From assembly GCA_963204915.1 (NCBI GenBank), contig CAUJHS010000080.1, positions 62,001 to 126,000 on the forward strand: DNA of 64,000 nucleotides, read 5' to 3'. Under the pieces are notes generated by a model. That model worked only from the letters and a program-made list of their open reading frames with translations. It searched no databases and had not been told where the DNA came from. The translations under genes were made by a program, and so were the position numbers. Below are positions 27,012-36,260 of this stretch, piece after piece. This DNA comes from Planctomycetota bacterium. Lineage in GTDB: Bacteria > Planctomycetota > Planctomycetia > Pirellulales > Pirellulaceae. The first letter of the stretch is position 1. Each line of letters opens with the position of its first letter.

Positions 27012-27041
27012 CGACTCGCCGTCTGTTCCATCGGCGACTCG
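27012..27041 (-). promoter_or_regulatory. Hairpin with GGA loop in the csrA leader
   Basis: Thirty-six bases upstream of the csrA start, on the minus strand, CGAGTCGCCG and CGGCGAGTCG form a stem with one mismatch. The 10-base loop reads ATGGAACAGA. CsrA sites are typically AnGGA in a hairpin loop, and a second GGA lies in the ribosome-binding site. This suggests autoregulation, but the transcript start is not known. Confidence 0.45.
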
Positions 27042-27168
27042 TAACTCTTGCCGTCTATCAGGAATAACGCAGCCGACCGGTCACCGCGCGCGCAGAAACC
27101 CGAAAATTTTTTCAAGTTCGCCGTTTAGAGCGCGTTTCACGCAGGTGTGACGCCCCCAATGTGGCGCC

Positions 27169-27208
27169 ATCGCTCCGCGAGTGCGGGAAATCACTCGCGG
27201 AGCGAGTG
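27169..27208. repeat. REP-like palindrome pair upstream of csrA
   Basis: The same CGCTCCGCGAGTG core as at 12309-12528 occurs at 27171-27183, followed in opposite orientation by CACTCGCGGAGCGAGTG at 27192-27208. It lies in the 425-base gap between csrA and the next minus-strand gene. The remaining bases, apart from the csrA leader, show nothing else. Confidence 0.7.
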
Positions 27209-27401
27209 GACCACACTAAAGAAGTCACCACACCTCGATGAAGTATGCTCTAGACGTGGTGGCCACAGGTGAAGAGGCCCTATGTCTTGAAGAGGTTGCA
27301 AAACTCGCGTTTTTCCCAAGTTCACAAGATTCGCGCTGGGAGTCAGAGGTACCCGCAATTTAGATGCGACCCATTCTTCTTTAGATTTCCATGCTACGCA
27401 G

Positions 27402-28709
27402 CTACCGCATTTTATCGGCCAAACGCGTTGCCGTTGCTTGCCATGTCTCGGGGGTTGCCGAGAACGGTGCGCTGCGCACCTTGTAGTAAAAGGCTTGGTT
27501 GGCCGGCATGAGCGCTTTCTCAAAGGTCGCAAAATAGTGTTTGCGATAGACTTCGGGTTTGTCCCAATAGCGCGTATCCCACGGCTGATTGGTCGGAACC
27601 GCCAGTACGACGGTTAGGGCGCCTTTTTGCAGTTCGTCGCTATAGACGGCCGACCATGCCACCGGCGAACTGATGCGCATGCCAGAGTCATCCACGAACT
27701 TGCCGCTCACTTGCTTGCCGTCGGGCAGTACCGCCAGGTAGTCGGACATCACGGGCAGCCAGGGATGCATAAAGTGATAGAACACGTTCAGTTCGACCGG
27801 CTGGCTGGTTTGCACAGTCACTTCTTCATCAATCCAATCAGACGTTACGGTGATCTTGCTGTTCAACTCGATGCTGCGAAGTTGAGAGCGTTTCGTCAAA
27901 ACCAGCTCGGACGCCGTCAGCTCCGGCGGGGGCGGGTCGAGTTTCTTTCCGTCGGCGAATAGCTGAACGTCTCTGACCACTTCGTCTTCGTTCTCGGTGT
28001 GGCCGCTGCCGATGAAACCCGTGCCTGGGAAATTGGCCACGCTACCCCAATGCGAACCGAACTGGTCTTTGCCCAACCGCACGCCCTGGTAATCGAGTCG
28101 GTAGAGCGTCCAGAACGAGCGGCTTTCCAGGCGCGTTTGGATCTCGCCGCAGTTCACCACAATCGACGGAGGCCAGCCGTTGACGGTCTCGCTGCGACTT
28201 TCCGTGATCGCAACGTCGGAAAACGTAACCGAACCGGCAGGCTTCCCGCCGATGTCGTGAAAGGAGAAGCGAATCACGACATGATGCGTTCCCTGCGGGT
28301 ACGCGTTCGTTGTTCCTGGACCAATCTTGATGCGCCGCCGTCCGGCGCTTTGCCGCGAACCGGGGCTCAAGCTAAAGCCGGAAAATTGCGTAAGTCGGGC
28401 GCCGCGCGCGTCGTTGCAGCATACCGAGAAACCGAACGTTCCCTGTTGCACGCCGTGGTTCTGCACGTTGGCCGAGATTTCATAAACCTGCGCCGCCTTC
28501 AGGTCTTGCCCCAATACGAGGGGGCGCGTCTCCACGCCGCAGTTGGCCTGTGGGGCGGTCAGCGTCGCGGCGCCATTCTCGACCTTCACCATCGAGGCGT
28601 CGCCGGGCGCCAAACGCCAACCTTCCAGACCTGCCGATAGTTCCAACGCGGGTAAAGTGTCACCGGGCGCGGCAACCGCCAAGCCTAACGCCAAAATAAG
28701 CAAAGACAT
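27402..28709 (-). CDS. Secreted hypothetical protein with carbohydrate-binding-like N-terminus
   Basis: This 435-residue protein starts with a clear signal peptide (MSLLILALGLAVAAPGDTLP; ATG 28709 preferred to GTG 28715). The N-terminal ~150 residues (ALELSAGLEGWRLAPGDAS...FSFHDIGGKPAGSVTFSDVAI) have the pattern of a beta-sandwich carbohydrate-binding module of CBM4/9 type. The rest (~160-435), with HPWLPVMSDYLAVLPDG and TNQPWDTRYWDKPEVY, is beta-rich and unrecognised. It is probably periplasmic or cell-surface. No catalytic motif could be identified. It ends 425 bases upstream of csrA and lies 41 bases after the macro-domain gene on the same strand. Confidence 0.65.
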   Translation of the reverse strand: MSLLILALGLAVAAPGDTLPALELSAGLEGWRLAPGDASMVKVENGAATLTAPQANCGVETRPLVLGQDLKAAQVYEISANVQNHGVQQGTFGFSVCCNDARGARLTQFSGFSLSPGSRQSAGRRRIKIGPGTTNAYPQGTHHVVIRFSFHDIGGKPAGSVTFSDVAITESRSETVNGWPPSIVVNCGEIQTRLESRSFWTLYRLDYQGVRLGKDQFGSHWGSVANFPGTGFIGSGHTENEDEVVRDVQLFADGKKLDPPPPELTASELVLTKRSQLRSIELNSKITVTSDWIDEEVTVQTSQPVELNVFYHFMHPWLPVMSDYLAVLPDGKQVSGKFVDDSGMRISSPVAWSAVYSDELQKGALTVVLAVPTNQPWDTRYWDKPEVYRKHYFATFEKALMPANQAFYYKVRSAPFSATPETWQATATRLADKMR

Positions 28710-28750
28710 GATCACTCTCGGCTATGAAGCAAGGGAAGTGAAATCACGGG

Positions 28751-29323
28751 CTACTCCAACTCGAGCGCGGGAATTGCGCTGAGAGCTTGGGCGAACGCCT
28801 GGTAACGGTCCGCGGAGAACAGCACAAACCGCACCAGCGTCACCGACGACGGCAAGGCCAAATAATCGCGCACCGCGGTGAGCGCAATCGCCGCGGCTTC
28901 GTCGATCGGAAAGCGATACGCGCCCGTAGAAATGGCGGGAAACGCCACGCTTTGGCAATCGTGCTGCGCCGCCGCTTGCAGCACGTTGAGATGAACTTGC
29001 CGGAGCAGCGCCGCCGATTGCTCGGCGCTACCGTGGTTGTAGACCGGCCCTACGGCGTGGATCACATACCGGGCTTGCAAGTTTCCCGCGCCGGTCACGC
29101 GGCATTCGCCGGTGGGGCAGCGGCGGCCTTGACCATCAACAGGCAATTGCTGGCACTCGGCCAGAAGCGTTCCTCCGGCGGCGCGGTGAATGGCCCCATC
29201 GACGCCGCCTCCGCCCAGCAGCGACGAGTTCGCCGCGTTGACGATCGCGTCAACCTGTTGCTCGACGAGGTCGCCTTGCACGAGTTCGACGCGGCCATGG
29301 GCAAAGTCACGTGATTCGCTCAT
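28751..29323 (-). CDS. Macro-domain protein (ADP-ribose/O-acetyl-ADP-ribose binding)
   Basis: This 190-residue protein is essentially one macro domain. VQGDLVEQQVDAIVNAANSS and LLGGGGVDGAIHRAAG form the ADP-ribose-binding and catalytic loops, and FPAISTGAYRFPIDEAA is the second phosphate-binding loop. The set matches the YmdB/MacroD type, which hydrolyses O-acetyl-ADP-ribose and mono-ADP-ribosyl groups. A GGAAGGTC sits just upstream of the ATG at 29323; the extension to 29416 has no support. It is 89 bases downstream of the zinc-ribbon membrane gene. No ADP-ribosyltransferase is seen nearby. Confidence 0.9.
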   Translation of the reverse strand: MSESRDFAHGRVELVQGDLVEQQVDAIVNAANSSLLGGGGVDGAIHRAAGGTLLAECQQLPVDGQGRRCPTGECRVTGAGNLQARYVIHAVGPVYNHGSAEQSAALLRQVHLNVLQAAAQHDCQSVAFPAISTGAYRFPIDEAAAIALTAVRDYLALPSSVTLVRFVLFSADRYQAFAQALSAIPALELE

Positions 29324-29412
29324 CTTGACCTTCCGACATAACGTGGTCCCGGCGCACGGGTGAAAGTCGCCATGCGGGCCAGGTCGGTGCGCGTGCTTGC
29401 CGCCAGGAACGC

Positions 29413-30171
29413 TCAAAACTCGGCAGGTTCGACCAGGTCTGCCGGAGACAAGTCGCCCTCGAAGGGGCTATAGCCGTTGACTAATTCGAAGAGTTGAACC
29501 GCGGTATAGAACCCCGACAAGGCCATCGCGATGCAACACAGGAGCAAGCCAAACACGGCCGCGCCGCGCCGCTCGGACTGCAACCCCCACACGCCCAGGC
29601 CCACGCCAATAATGCTGATGAGCAGCGCTGCCGGCGCCAACAAGCGAAGGGTGACGAGCGCCATGACGCCCAACACCACCGCAGCGACCGCGCCTCCCAC
29701 GGCGCCCGCATTTTGCGGATACCGCGGTGCGTGTGGAGCCGTGTAATAAGGCGCCGAAGTCCGCCCGCCGGGCGGCGATCTTTTTTCGGCAGCGAGGGTT
29801 GTGGTTGCAGGAACAGCAGTCGTTACAACCGCCGCCGCCGTGTCGACCGCCGCTGATTCGGAGGAGTCGGCTAAAGCGGCGACATAGACCGCCGCCGACA
29901 CGTCCGACGCGGCGTCGCTCGCCACTCCGTCTACAGGAACGGCATTCGACGACACGGCCTTGGCGCGCGCCGCGCTGGCGTGCCGCTCAAGCGCTAACTG
30001 GCGCAACTCCTCCTCAGACTTATTCACCAATTCCAAGGGGATTGGCGAACGGCGCACAGGCGGATCGTTCTCCGGATTGTACTCGGCCACGAATTGCCGC
30101 CCACAGCGCCAGCAGCGATTGACCGACCCAAGCAACTCTTCGCCGCAATGAGAACAAAAGACTTTCGCCAT
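29413..30171 (-). CDS. Zinc-ribbon membrane protein, unknown function
   Basis: This 252-residue protein opens with a zinc ribbon (MAKVFCSHCGEELLGSVNRCWRCGRQF; four cysteines in CxxC pairs). An Ala/Ser/Val-rich, low-complexity central part (~60-150) follows, and the protein ends in three or so hydrophobic segments (GGAVAAVVLGVMALVTLRLL; LLISIIGVGLGVWGL; AAVFGLLLCCIAMALSGFY). The ATG at 30171 begins the ribbon; the long upstream extension is not conserved-looking. The architecture is common among poorly characterised membrane proteins. No function can be assigned. Confidence 0.72.
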   Translation of the reverse strand: MAKVFCSHCGEELLGSVNRCWRCGRQFVAEYNPENDPPVRRSPIPLELVNKSEEELRQLALERHASAARAKAVSSNAVPVDGVASDAASDVSAAVYVAALADSSESAAVDTAAAVVTTAVPATTTLAAEKRSPPGGRTSAPYYTAPHAPRYPQNAGAVGGAVAAVVLGVMALVTLRLLAPAALLISIIGVGLGVWGLQSERRGAAVFGLLLCCIAMALSGFYTAVQLFELVNGYSPFEGDLSPADLVEPAEF

Positions 30172-30413
30172 TCGGCCCCCACAATTCACGCGCGAGGTTC
30201 GCCGCACGACGCGCGGCCGAACCGCAGTGGCGATTGTACCCCCATCCTCGCACCGGTGCAAAACGTCCTTGCGGTGGAAGTTGTGACGCGGCGCGAATCG
30301 CCGGAGCCCTGTGACACGCGCCAACGTTACTTGACGCTCAGGGGTGCATCGCAACTGAGAGCGCGAGTGAAGCAATCCGCTTTCGCCACGTTCCTGGCCG
30401 CGGCGCATGCAGC

Positions 30414-31205
30414 TCAATCCTTGCGCGCAATGTACTCCACGTCCGCCACGTATTCCCAGGCATGGAGGGAAGCAGTCTGATTAGCCCATCGAAAAACGTA
30501 CTTGTCCAGCACGTCTTCAAACTCCTGGTAAACCGGATGCGCGAGGCATTTGTCGCGGTCGCTAGCGCCGTTGAAAGTGAAGAGGAGGCAACATTCTTCA
30601 TAAATCGACGCAGAATCGGTGGGCTTAGGATTGCGTGGGTCGTGTCTGACGACCTCGCCCCATTCGAGTCGTTTAATGGCGGGAATCTCTTGGGGCAAGG
30701 CCGCAATAGCGTCTTCGAACTTCTGCAAGTCCTCGCGTGTTACGTCCGATCGCAACCTGACCATCACCACGCGGCGTAAGTGGCGATGCGTGGTGTCTTG
30801 CACCTGCGGCGTTGCATCGTGGAACAGGTACGCCTCGGTAGAAACGGACAGCGTTCGCACATAGGGGCGGTCCGGCTCGGCGACGCCGCGCAGTTCTTCG
30901 AGTGCTTGCTGGTAATCCCGATCATGCACGGTCTCCGGGGCCTCGAAGGTCGCCAGAAAGCAGTACGCTTCGGGAGAGCCCTCAACTTCGGTCCTTCCCC
31001 ATTCGAAACGCACCATGCTGGGGGCTCTTGAAGGGAGAGTGGGAATGACCGCTACCGACTGCTTCACCGCGCTGGGGGGCGCATCCTTATGCGGTTTACA
31101 CCGCACCACGTGGACGTACTTTCCCTCATGCGAGATCTCGGGCGTGCCGCACCCCAACACGCACGTCCCGCCTAAAGCCGCAAGAAGACCCACAAGCCAT
31201 TTCAT
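30414..31205 (-). CDS. Lipoprotein with two Dabb (stress-responsive A/B barrel) domains, copy 1
   Basis: This 263-residue predicted lipoprotein has a signal sequence with lipobox (MKWLVGLLAALGGTCVLGC). Two Dabb-like ferredoxin-fold domains follow. The first is around residues 30-110 (HVVRCKPH..., RFEWGRTEVEGSPEAYCFLATFE). The second is around 150-250 (RRVVMVRLRSDVTREDLQKF, IKRLEWG, LAHPVYQEFEDVLDKYV). Copy 2 at 31707-32498 has the same length and many identical segments (MKWLVGLL, CGTPEISHEGK, ADVEYIAR), so it is a tandem paralogue. Dabb domains occur in stress proteins and in small cyclases or monooxygenases; a role cannot be given. ATG 31205 is chosen by alignment with copy 2; ATG 31211 is possible. 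Confidence 0.8.
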   Translation of the reverse strand: MKWLVGLLAALGGTCVLGCGTPEISHEGKYVHVVRCKPHKDAPPSAVKQSVAVIPTLPSRAPSMVRFEWGRTEVEGSPEAYCFLATFEAPETVHDRDYQQALEELRGVAEPDRPYVRTLSVSTEAYLFHDATPQVQDTTHRHLRRVVMVRLRSDVTREDLQKFEDAIAALPQEIPAIKRLEWGEVVRHDPRNPKPTDSASIYEECCLLFTFNGASDRDKCLAHPVYQEFEDVLDKYVFRWANQTASLHAWEYVADVEYIARKD

Positions 31206-31706
31206 GATCATCGCCTTCGCAGTGGCCAAGCATGCAAGCGAGTATTTCCCGGCGGATCGCGCCGACTTGCGTAACTGCGGCTTCCCAACGGGAGAACGCG
31301 AAGCCACTTAGTGAAATTTCTCAGATCGGGTCACCGACGAAGTACGCGGCATGCTCATCGACGGCAAGATTGTAGATGGGTCCCTTGTCCGTGTCCACGA
31401 TGGACTTCATTGCCAGCCAAAAATTTTGGCGGTGGGGCGATCAACGGCCTATCCTAACGGCGCGGCAAGATTCGATCATTTGCTGCGAACCAGTGGCGCG
31501 AACCACTTCGCCGCTTACCTTGATGTTTGCAAGTGGCGTACAAGAATGAACGCCTTCTTTAACGCGCCGAACCGCGGCCGGCGCCTTGACGCCAATTCAT
31601 TGGGCTTAACCGTTCCGCATGATGCGTTGGCGGAAGGCGATTCCTAAAGGCGACTCGCGTCGTGCTGCCTATATTTCGCGCTCACGCGTTCGTCGGCGCA
31701 AGACGC
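31206..31706 (-). other. Spacer between duplicated Dabb genes, containing a CpaF 3'-end remnant
   Basis: At 31606-31638 the minus strand reads ...AFRQRIM plus three diverged residues and a stop. This mirrors the last codons of the CpaF-like gene ([10 protein letters not shown], ending at 32910) in the same frame. A 29-base stretch (31611-31639) matches 32915-32943 with a single mismatch. The distance to the next Dabb start is about the same in both places (about 400 and 411 bases). The rest is diverged spacer with no supported gene. Confidence 0.7.
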
Positions 31707-32498
31707 TCAGTCCGCTCGGGCGATATACTCTACATCCGCGATGTACTCCCATTCAGCGATGGCGGAACCCTGATGAGGCGATCCGGATACGTATTGATTT
31801 AGAACCTCCTGAAAGGCTTTGTACGCGGGATGCGAAAAGCAAGCGTCGCGTGCGCGCTCATCGTCGAACGTGAAGAGGATACAATAGAGACCGTCGCGGT
31901 AGGTAGGATCCAAGGGCTTGGGGTCGCGCGGATCGATAATGATGTGCGTTCCCCATTCAAGGCGCTTGATGGCGGGAATTTGCTTTGGCAAGACGGTTAT
32001 TGCGTCTTCAAAGGTTTGCATCTCGGCGCGTCCGGCGCCGGATTTCAAACTAAGCCGAACGACGCGGCGCAAGCAGCGGTGGGGCGTCGCTTGCACCTGG
32101 GGCGTGGCGTCATGGAATAAGAATTCGTCCCTCGATGGCCATAAGGTGCGGACGTAGGGACGTCCCGGTTCTTCGATGCCTTGCAATTCATCAAGTGCTT
32201 GTTGGTAAGTTGCGTCAAAAACGTGCTGAGGTTCTTTGAAAGTCGCCATAAAGCAAAAACCTTTCGACGAGCCGTTCAATTCCGTCTGCCCCCATTCAAA
32301 GCGTTCCAAGAGCGGCGCCTTCGACGGAACCGCGGGAATGGCGGCTGCTGACTGTCGAATTGCAGCGGGCGGCGCGTATTTGTCCGGTCGACATCGGACC
32401 ACCTGCACGACCTTTCCCTCATGGGAAATCTCAGGTGTGCCGCAACCTGTTATACAGGCGCATCCCATGACGACGAGGAGACCAACGAGCCATTTCAT
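31707..32498 (-). CDS. Lipoprotein with two Dabb domains, copy 2
   Basis: This 263-residue paralogue has the same length and layout as copy 1 downstream: signal and lipobox (MKWLVGLLVVMGCACITGC), then CGTPEISHEGKVVQVVRCRPD, then two Dabb-like domains (LERFEWGQTELNGSSKGFCFMATFK in the first; RRVVRLSLKSG and FSHPAYKAFQEVLNQYV in the second). The ATG at 32498 is set by homology with copy 1; upstream ATGs at 32510 and 32522 lack support. Both copies appear intact, so the duplicate has been kept and has diverged. The 411-base gap up to the CpaF gene has no other supported feature. Confidence 0.8.
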   Translation of the reverse strand: MKWLVGLLVVMGCACITGCGTPEISHEGKVVQVVRCRPDKYAPPAAIRQSAAAIPAVPSKAPLLERFEWGQTELNGSSKGFCFMATFKEPQHVFDATYQQALDELQGIEEPGRPYVRTLWPSRDEFLFHDATPQVQATPHRCLRRVVRLSLKSGAGRAEMQTFEDAITVLPKQIPAIKRLEWGTHIIIDPRDPKPLDPTYRDGLYCILFTFDDERARDACFSHPAYKAFQEVLNQYVSGSPHQGSAIAEWEYIADVEYIARAD

Positions 32499-32909
32499 CA
32501 CGACATCCATTGCAAGAAACACAAAGCGGCGATACTCCGCGATCGCACCTATCTACGCAAATCAGGATTTGCATTTGCGAAACGCAACGAAACTCGACTT
32601 CTCACGGCGAACTCCTTTGCATTGAAAATATGACGCCCGCACAGGACCGCCCGCACGATGATTCGTGAGTTATACACCTGCGTACCGCTCTTACAAGCAA
32701 CGCGTTTTCGTTTTTCCTAGAATGGTTCTCCACCGGGGCGATCGGGTATCGTTCACCGGCTTGATGTTCGCCTGGCGAATGAGCGAACGGGGAACGGCGC
32801 CTAGAGTCGATGCGAAGGAGCGATCAGGCGGAACGAGCCACCACGCGCGCATGACGGTGCGGCGCCGCCGTAAGGCCGTGCTGACGAAGTTCCGGCGATT
32901 TCGGCGACC

Positions 32910-34235
32910 TTAATCGTTCAGCATGATGCGTTGGCGGAAGGCGCTGGCAGGGAGGCGCACGCCGGCCGATTCTAGCCGGGGCATGAACGTGGGGCGGATG
33001 CCCGTGGACTCGAAGTGCCCGCGCGCGCGGCCGGATTCATCAATGCCGGTTTGGTTGTACTTGTAAATGTCCTGCATGATGATCGTGTCTTGCTCCATGC
33101 CCACGACCTCGGTGATGTGCGTCACGCGGCGCACGCCGCCTTGCAAGCGGTTGGCCTGAATGATCAAGTCCACGGCGCTGGCGATTTGCGTGCGCATGGC
33201 TTTAATGGGCAGTTCGAAGCCCGACATCATAATCATCGTTTCCATACGGGCCAGCGCGTCGCGCGGGGTGTTGGCGTGCAGCGTGGTCAGCGAGCCTTCG
33301 TGGCCCGTGTTCATGGCTTGGAGCATGTCGAGCGTTTCGGCGCCGCGGCATTCGCCGATGATGATGCGTTCCGGACGCATACGCAGGGCGTTTTTCACCA
33401 GGTCCGTGGCGTTGACCTCGCCCTTGCCTTCAATGTTGGGGGGCCGCGTTTCCAGCCGCACAATGTGCTGTTGCTGAAGCTGCAATTCGGCTGCGTCTTC
33501 AATTGTTACGATGCGGTCATCGTTCGAAATAAAGCTCGACAGCGTATTCAAAAGCGTCGTTTTACCGGAACCTGTACCGCCGGAGATAATAATGTTGAGC
33601 CGCGCCTTCATGGCGCCTTCCAGCAGCATGACCATCTCGGGGGTGAAGGCCTTGTAGTTGAGCAAGTCTTCAAGTTTGAGCGGGTGCGAACCAAAGCGGC
33701 GAATAGACACGCACGCCCCGTCGAGCGCGAGCGGCGGAATGATGGCGTTGAAACGGGAACCGTCCGGGAGACGGGCGTCCACCATCGGGCACACTTCGTC
33801 CACACGGCGGCCCACCTTCGACACGATGCGGTCGATGATTTGCATCAAGTGTTCGTTGTCGCGAAACTCGACCGCCGATTTCTCTAGCTTGCCCTTGCGT
33901 TCGCAGTAAATGTTCTTGGGGCCGTTGATCAGAATATCGCTAATGCCGTCGTCTTTGAGCAGCATTTCGAGCGGGCCCAAGCCGAACGTTTCGTCGAGCA
34001 CCTCTTCGATGAGGCGTTCACGCTCGTTGCGGTTGAGGAAGGTGTCTTCGGTGTCGCACAAGTGCTCGACCACGAGACGAATCTCGCGCCGCAGCACGTC
34101 GCCCTGTAACTCACCCACCTTGGTCAGGTCGAGCTTATCGACGAGCTTGGTATGAATCCGTCGTTTGAGGTTTTCGAATTCTTCCTGTTTGGCCGCTTCG
34201 GGCGCCGGAATATCTTTGACAAAGCTCTTCGCCAT
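32910..34235 (-). CDS. CpaF/TadA-type secretion ATPase
   Basis: This 441-residue hexameric secretion-ATPase subunit powers Tad/Flp-type pili or related type II/IV systems. Seen: Walker [15 protein letters not shown] with Lys225, [13 protein letters not shown] (Asp box), [29 protein letters not shown] (Walker B and His box) and the family N-terminus with [15 protein letters not shown]. The ATG at 34235 is the first in a good context. No other tad/cpa genes (CpaB, secretin, TadB/C, prepilin) are next to it in this window, so it acts with components elsewhere. Its 3' end has a partial copy at 31606-31639. Confidence 0.92.
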   Translation of the reverse strand: MAKSFVKDIPAPEAAKQEEFENLKRRIHTKLVDKLDLTKVGELQGDVLRREIRLVVEHLCDTEDTFLNRNERERLIEEVLDETFGLGPLEMLLKDDGISDILINGPKNIYCERKGKLEKSAVEFRDNEHLMQIIDRIVSKVGRRVDEVCPMVDARLPDGSRFNAIIPPLALDGACVSIRRFGSHPLKLEDLLNYKAFTPEMVMLLEGAMKARLNIIISGGTGSGKTTLLNTLSSFISNDDRIVTIEDAAELQLQQQHIVRLETRPPNIEGKGEVNATDLVKNALRMRPERIIIGECRGAETLDMLQAMNTGHEGSLTTLHANTPRDALARMETMIMMSGFELPIKAMRTQIASAVDLIIQANRLQGGVRRVTHITEVVGMEQDTIIMQDIYKYNQTGIDESGRARGHFESTGIRPTFMPRLESAGVRLPASAFRQRIMLND

Positions 34236-34410
34236 CGCCGGTTTTCCAGGGAAGGGACCAAGAAAAACAACCCAAGAAAACCATAGCTCACATTCGCATC
34301 ATCGCGGCGGAAAGCAGATGACTTTTCTCGACATTCGCCCGAACCCCGCAGGCAGACCGAAAGGATTGGTTGTGACACCTGCACCCGCGATAGGAATTGT
34401 GCGGGAAACA

Positions 34411-34441
34411 AAAAAACTCGCCACAACTGTGGCGAGTTTTC
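34411..34441 (-). terminator. Intrinsic terminator downstream of the Hint-domain gene
   Basis: Perfect arms AAAACTCGCCAC and GTGGCGAGTTTT around a four-base loop lie ~30 bases after the stop codon at 34470. A-rich flanks on the plus strand give the U-run for the minus-strand transcript. It may also act in the other orientation. The 234-base gap up to the CpaF start shows no other element. Confidence 0.8.
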
Positions 34442-34469
34442 GAGCTTGTGCGGCGGAAAAACCAGGAGC

Positions 34470-36260
34470 TTATTTCTCGACCAAGCCCGGCAGCACCGCC
34501 GCGGTGGGTTCCTTAATGGTGTTATCGTGGCACAGGATCTTGTCTTGTCCCACGAAGTAGGTGTGGAAGTCGGCCACTTCAAGGTTGTACGTCTTGGCTT
34601 CGCTGCCTTCCTCCACCGCGCTCACCTGAATGGGACCATGCACGGTATGCAACTCTTGGCCTGACTTGAGCTTACGAGCTTTGACCCAGCCTTCGCCCGC
34701 AACCCAGAACAAGTGGCCGCCGCTGGTTTCGATCGTGGCGCCTTCGGCCAACACACGCACCAGCTTGCCTTCAGGGCGGATGGTGGTGCGCAACACGGGC
34801 TTGTACGCCAATTCGCCGGTTTCCGGATGTTGGGCCAGAACCATGTCGCCCACGCGAAGTTGTTCAACCGCGACCATGCCCAAGGCGGTCCACACCGGCG
34901 TGCCCGCCACGAGGCAGTCCAGGGCGTACTGATCGCCACTGCTACCGCCGCCGCTGGCCAGCAGCGAGGGATCAATCCGGTCGGAAACGTAGCGTTCTTC
35001 GGCCTGTTGAATGGTCGAAACGGGTTTTTCGCCTTGGATAAAGACTTCGTTCTGCTCGTTCCACCACTTCCACCAGGCGTCGGGAGAATTGGGTTGATTC
35101 GCCTCGGTGGCCACATTGAGCGTGGAGGAAATGCGGTCATTCATTTCCGACTGAATGCGGTTTTGCTGCTCGGCCAACACTTCGCGATTGACGGCGCTCA
35201 TCCACAGGTCGTTCAGGGCGCGGGTCAGCGTTTCCTGGCCATCGCCGCCGGGTTGCCGCACGCGGGTGTAGGCGGTGTCGAGCACGAGGGTTTCATTCTG
35301 CTTCTGGCCTTCTCGCACAAACGCATGGCGATACAGCAACCGTCCGCCGGGGCCGCGCGTGACCGCCGCTTGCGACTTCAGCGGAGTGTACATTTCGCCG
35401 AGCATGGCGGGAACAAAATCTTCCTGCGGGCGCGACTTCAAGTGCTGGGCCGCGGCTTTGCGAACCGACTCCCACTCGGCCATCACGGCGTGCCGGGCGA
35501 GGGAGCGCGTGGCTTCCAGATCGGTCAACCGGCCGAGCACATCGACCGTTAGCAGTGCGCCCTCTTCGCTCGAAGGCGACAAAATGCGCTCCAGAGCGGG
35601 CACGGCCTCCACGGTGTTGATTTCTTTCACGCGGGCGATGGCGGCAGTGCGCATCCGCTCGCCGCGGCCGCTGAGCCCTTCCAGAATTTTTTCGAGTTTC
35701 GGTCCCCAGACCGTCATCGAATGCTGAATGGCTTGCGATTGGCGAATGGCGTCTTGGATATCGGTGGGGGCCGCCCATTCGCCGCCGACGCGGTGGTAGC
35801 CCAGGCGAGCACGAGCTTCGGCATGATCGCGATTCAACTCGATCACGCGATGCAGGTGGGCGCGTTCTTGGTCGGGCAGTTTGCGATCCCGGCACCAGTT
35901 GGCCACGGTCATTTGACCCTCAACGGTGTCCGGCTTTTCATCGCGAATGTGTTGATAGGCTTCCAACCGGCTGTCGTCTTTCATCACGCGGGCGGCGTCT
36001 TCGGCTTTGATCCACTCATTGCCGCTGCGCACATAGCCGCGATGCCAAAACGCGGGAGCGAAGTCGGGCGCGGCGGCGGCGGCTTGTTCCAACAGTTTTT
36101 CGCGCTCTTCTTCGAGTCCGTACACCTCGCGGTAGAGTGCTTCCGACACTAATTGTTCGGCTTGCCGTCGTTTTTCCGCCTTAGTGGCCGCGATACTTTC
36201 GGCCGCAACGCCCGCTGCGAAACCGGCGACGATTCCGCACCAGAGAATGCGCTGGAACAT
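34470..36260 (-). CDS. Exported HEAT-repeat protein with C-terminal intein-like Hint domain
   Basis: This 596-residue protein has a signal peptide (MFQRILWCGIVAGFAAGVAAE, ATG 36260 after GGGAGAGG) and a helical region with TPR-like features (~30-200). HEAT-type repeats follow (~215-310; AVPALERILSPSSEEGALL, TRSLARHAVMAEWESV), then a ~130-residue Hint domain (449-580). The Hint block begins at Cys449 in DCLVAGTPVWT, has TSGGHLFWV as the Thr/His block, and ends YFVGQDKILCHDNT with a terminal His/Asn pair. Hint domains self-cleave at the initiating Cys. Only 16 residues follow the last Asn, so cleavage, not splicing, may be the outcome. Downstream is an intrinsic terminator. Confidence 0.8.
   Translation of the reverse strand: MFQRILWCGIVAGFAAGVAAESIAATKAEKRRQAEQLVSEALYREVYGLEEEREKLLEQAAAAAPDFAPAFWHRGYVRSGNEWIKAEDAARVMKDDSRLEAYQHIRDEKPDTVEGQMTVANWCRDRKLPDQERAHLHRVIELNRDHAEARARLGYHRVGGEWAAPTDIQDAIRQSQAIQHSMTVWGPKLEKILEGLSGRGERMRTAAIARVKEINTVEAVPALERILSPSSEEGALLTVDVLGRLTDLEATRSLARHAVMAEWESVRKAAAQHLKSRPQEDFVPAMLGEMYTPLKSQAAVTRGPGGRLLYRHAFVREGQKQNETLVLDTAYTRVRQPGGDGQETLTRALNDLWMSAVNREVLAEQQNRIQSEMNDRISSTLNVATEANQPNSPDAWWKWWNEQNEVFIQGEKPVSTIQQAEERYVSDRIDPSLLASGGGSSGDQYALDCLVAGTPVWTALGMVAVEQLRVGDMVLAQHPETGELAYKPVLRTTIRPEGKLVRVLAEGATIETSGGHLFWVAGEGWVKARKLKSGQELHTVHGPIQVSAVEEGSEAKTYNLEVADFHTYFVGQDKILCHDNTIKEPTAAVLPGLVEK

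Noticed and set aside
31351-31647. 98-codon plus-strand frame between the Dabb genes
   Set aside because: It covers the CpaF-gene remnant on the other strand and shows no motif.
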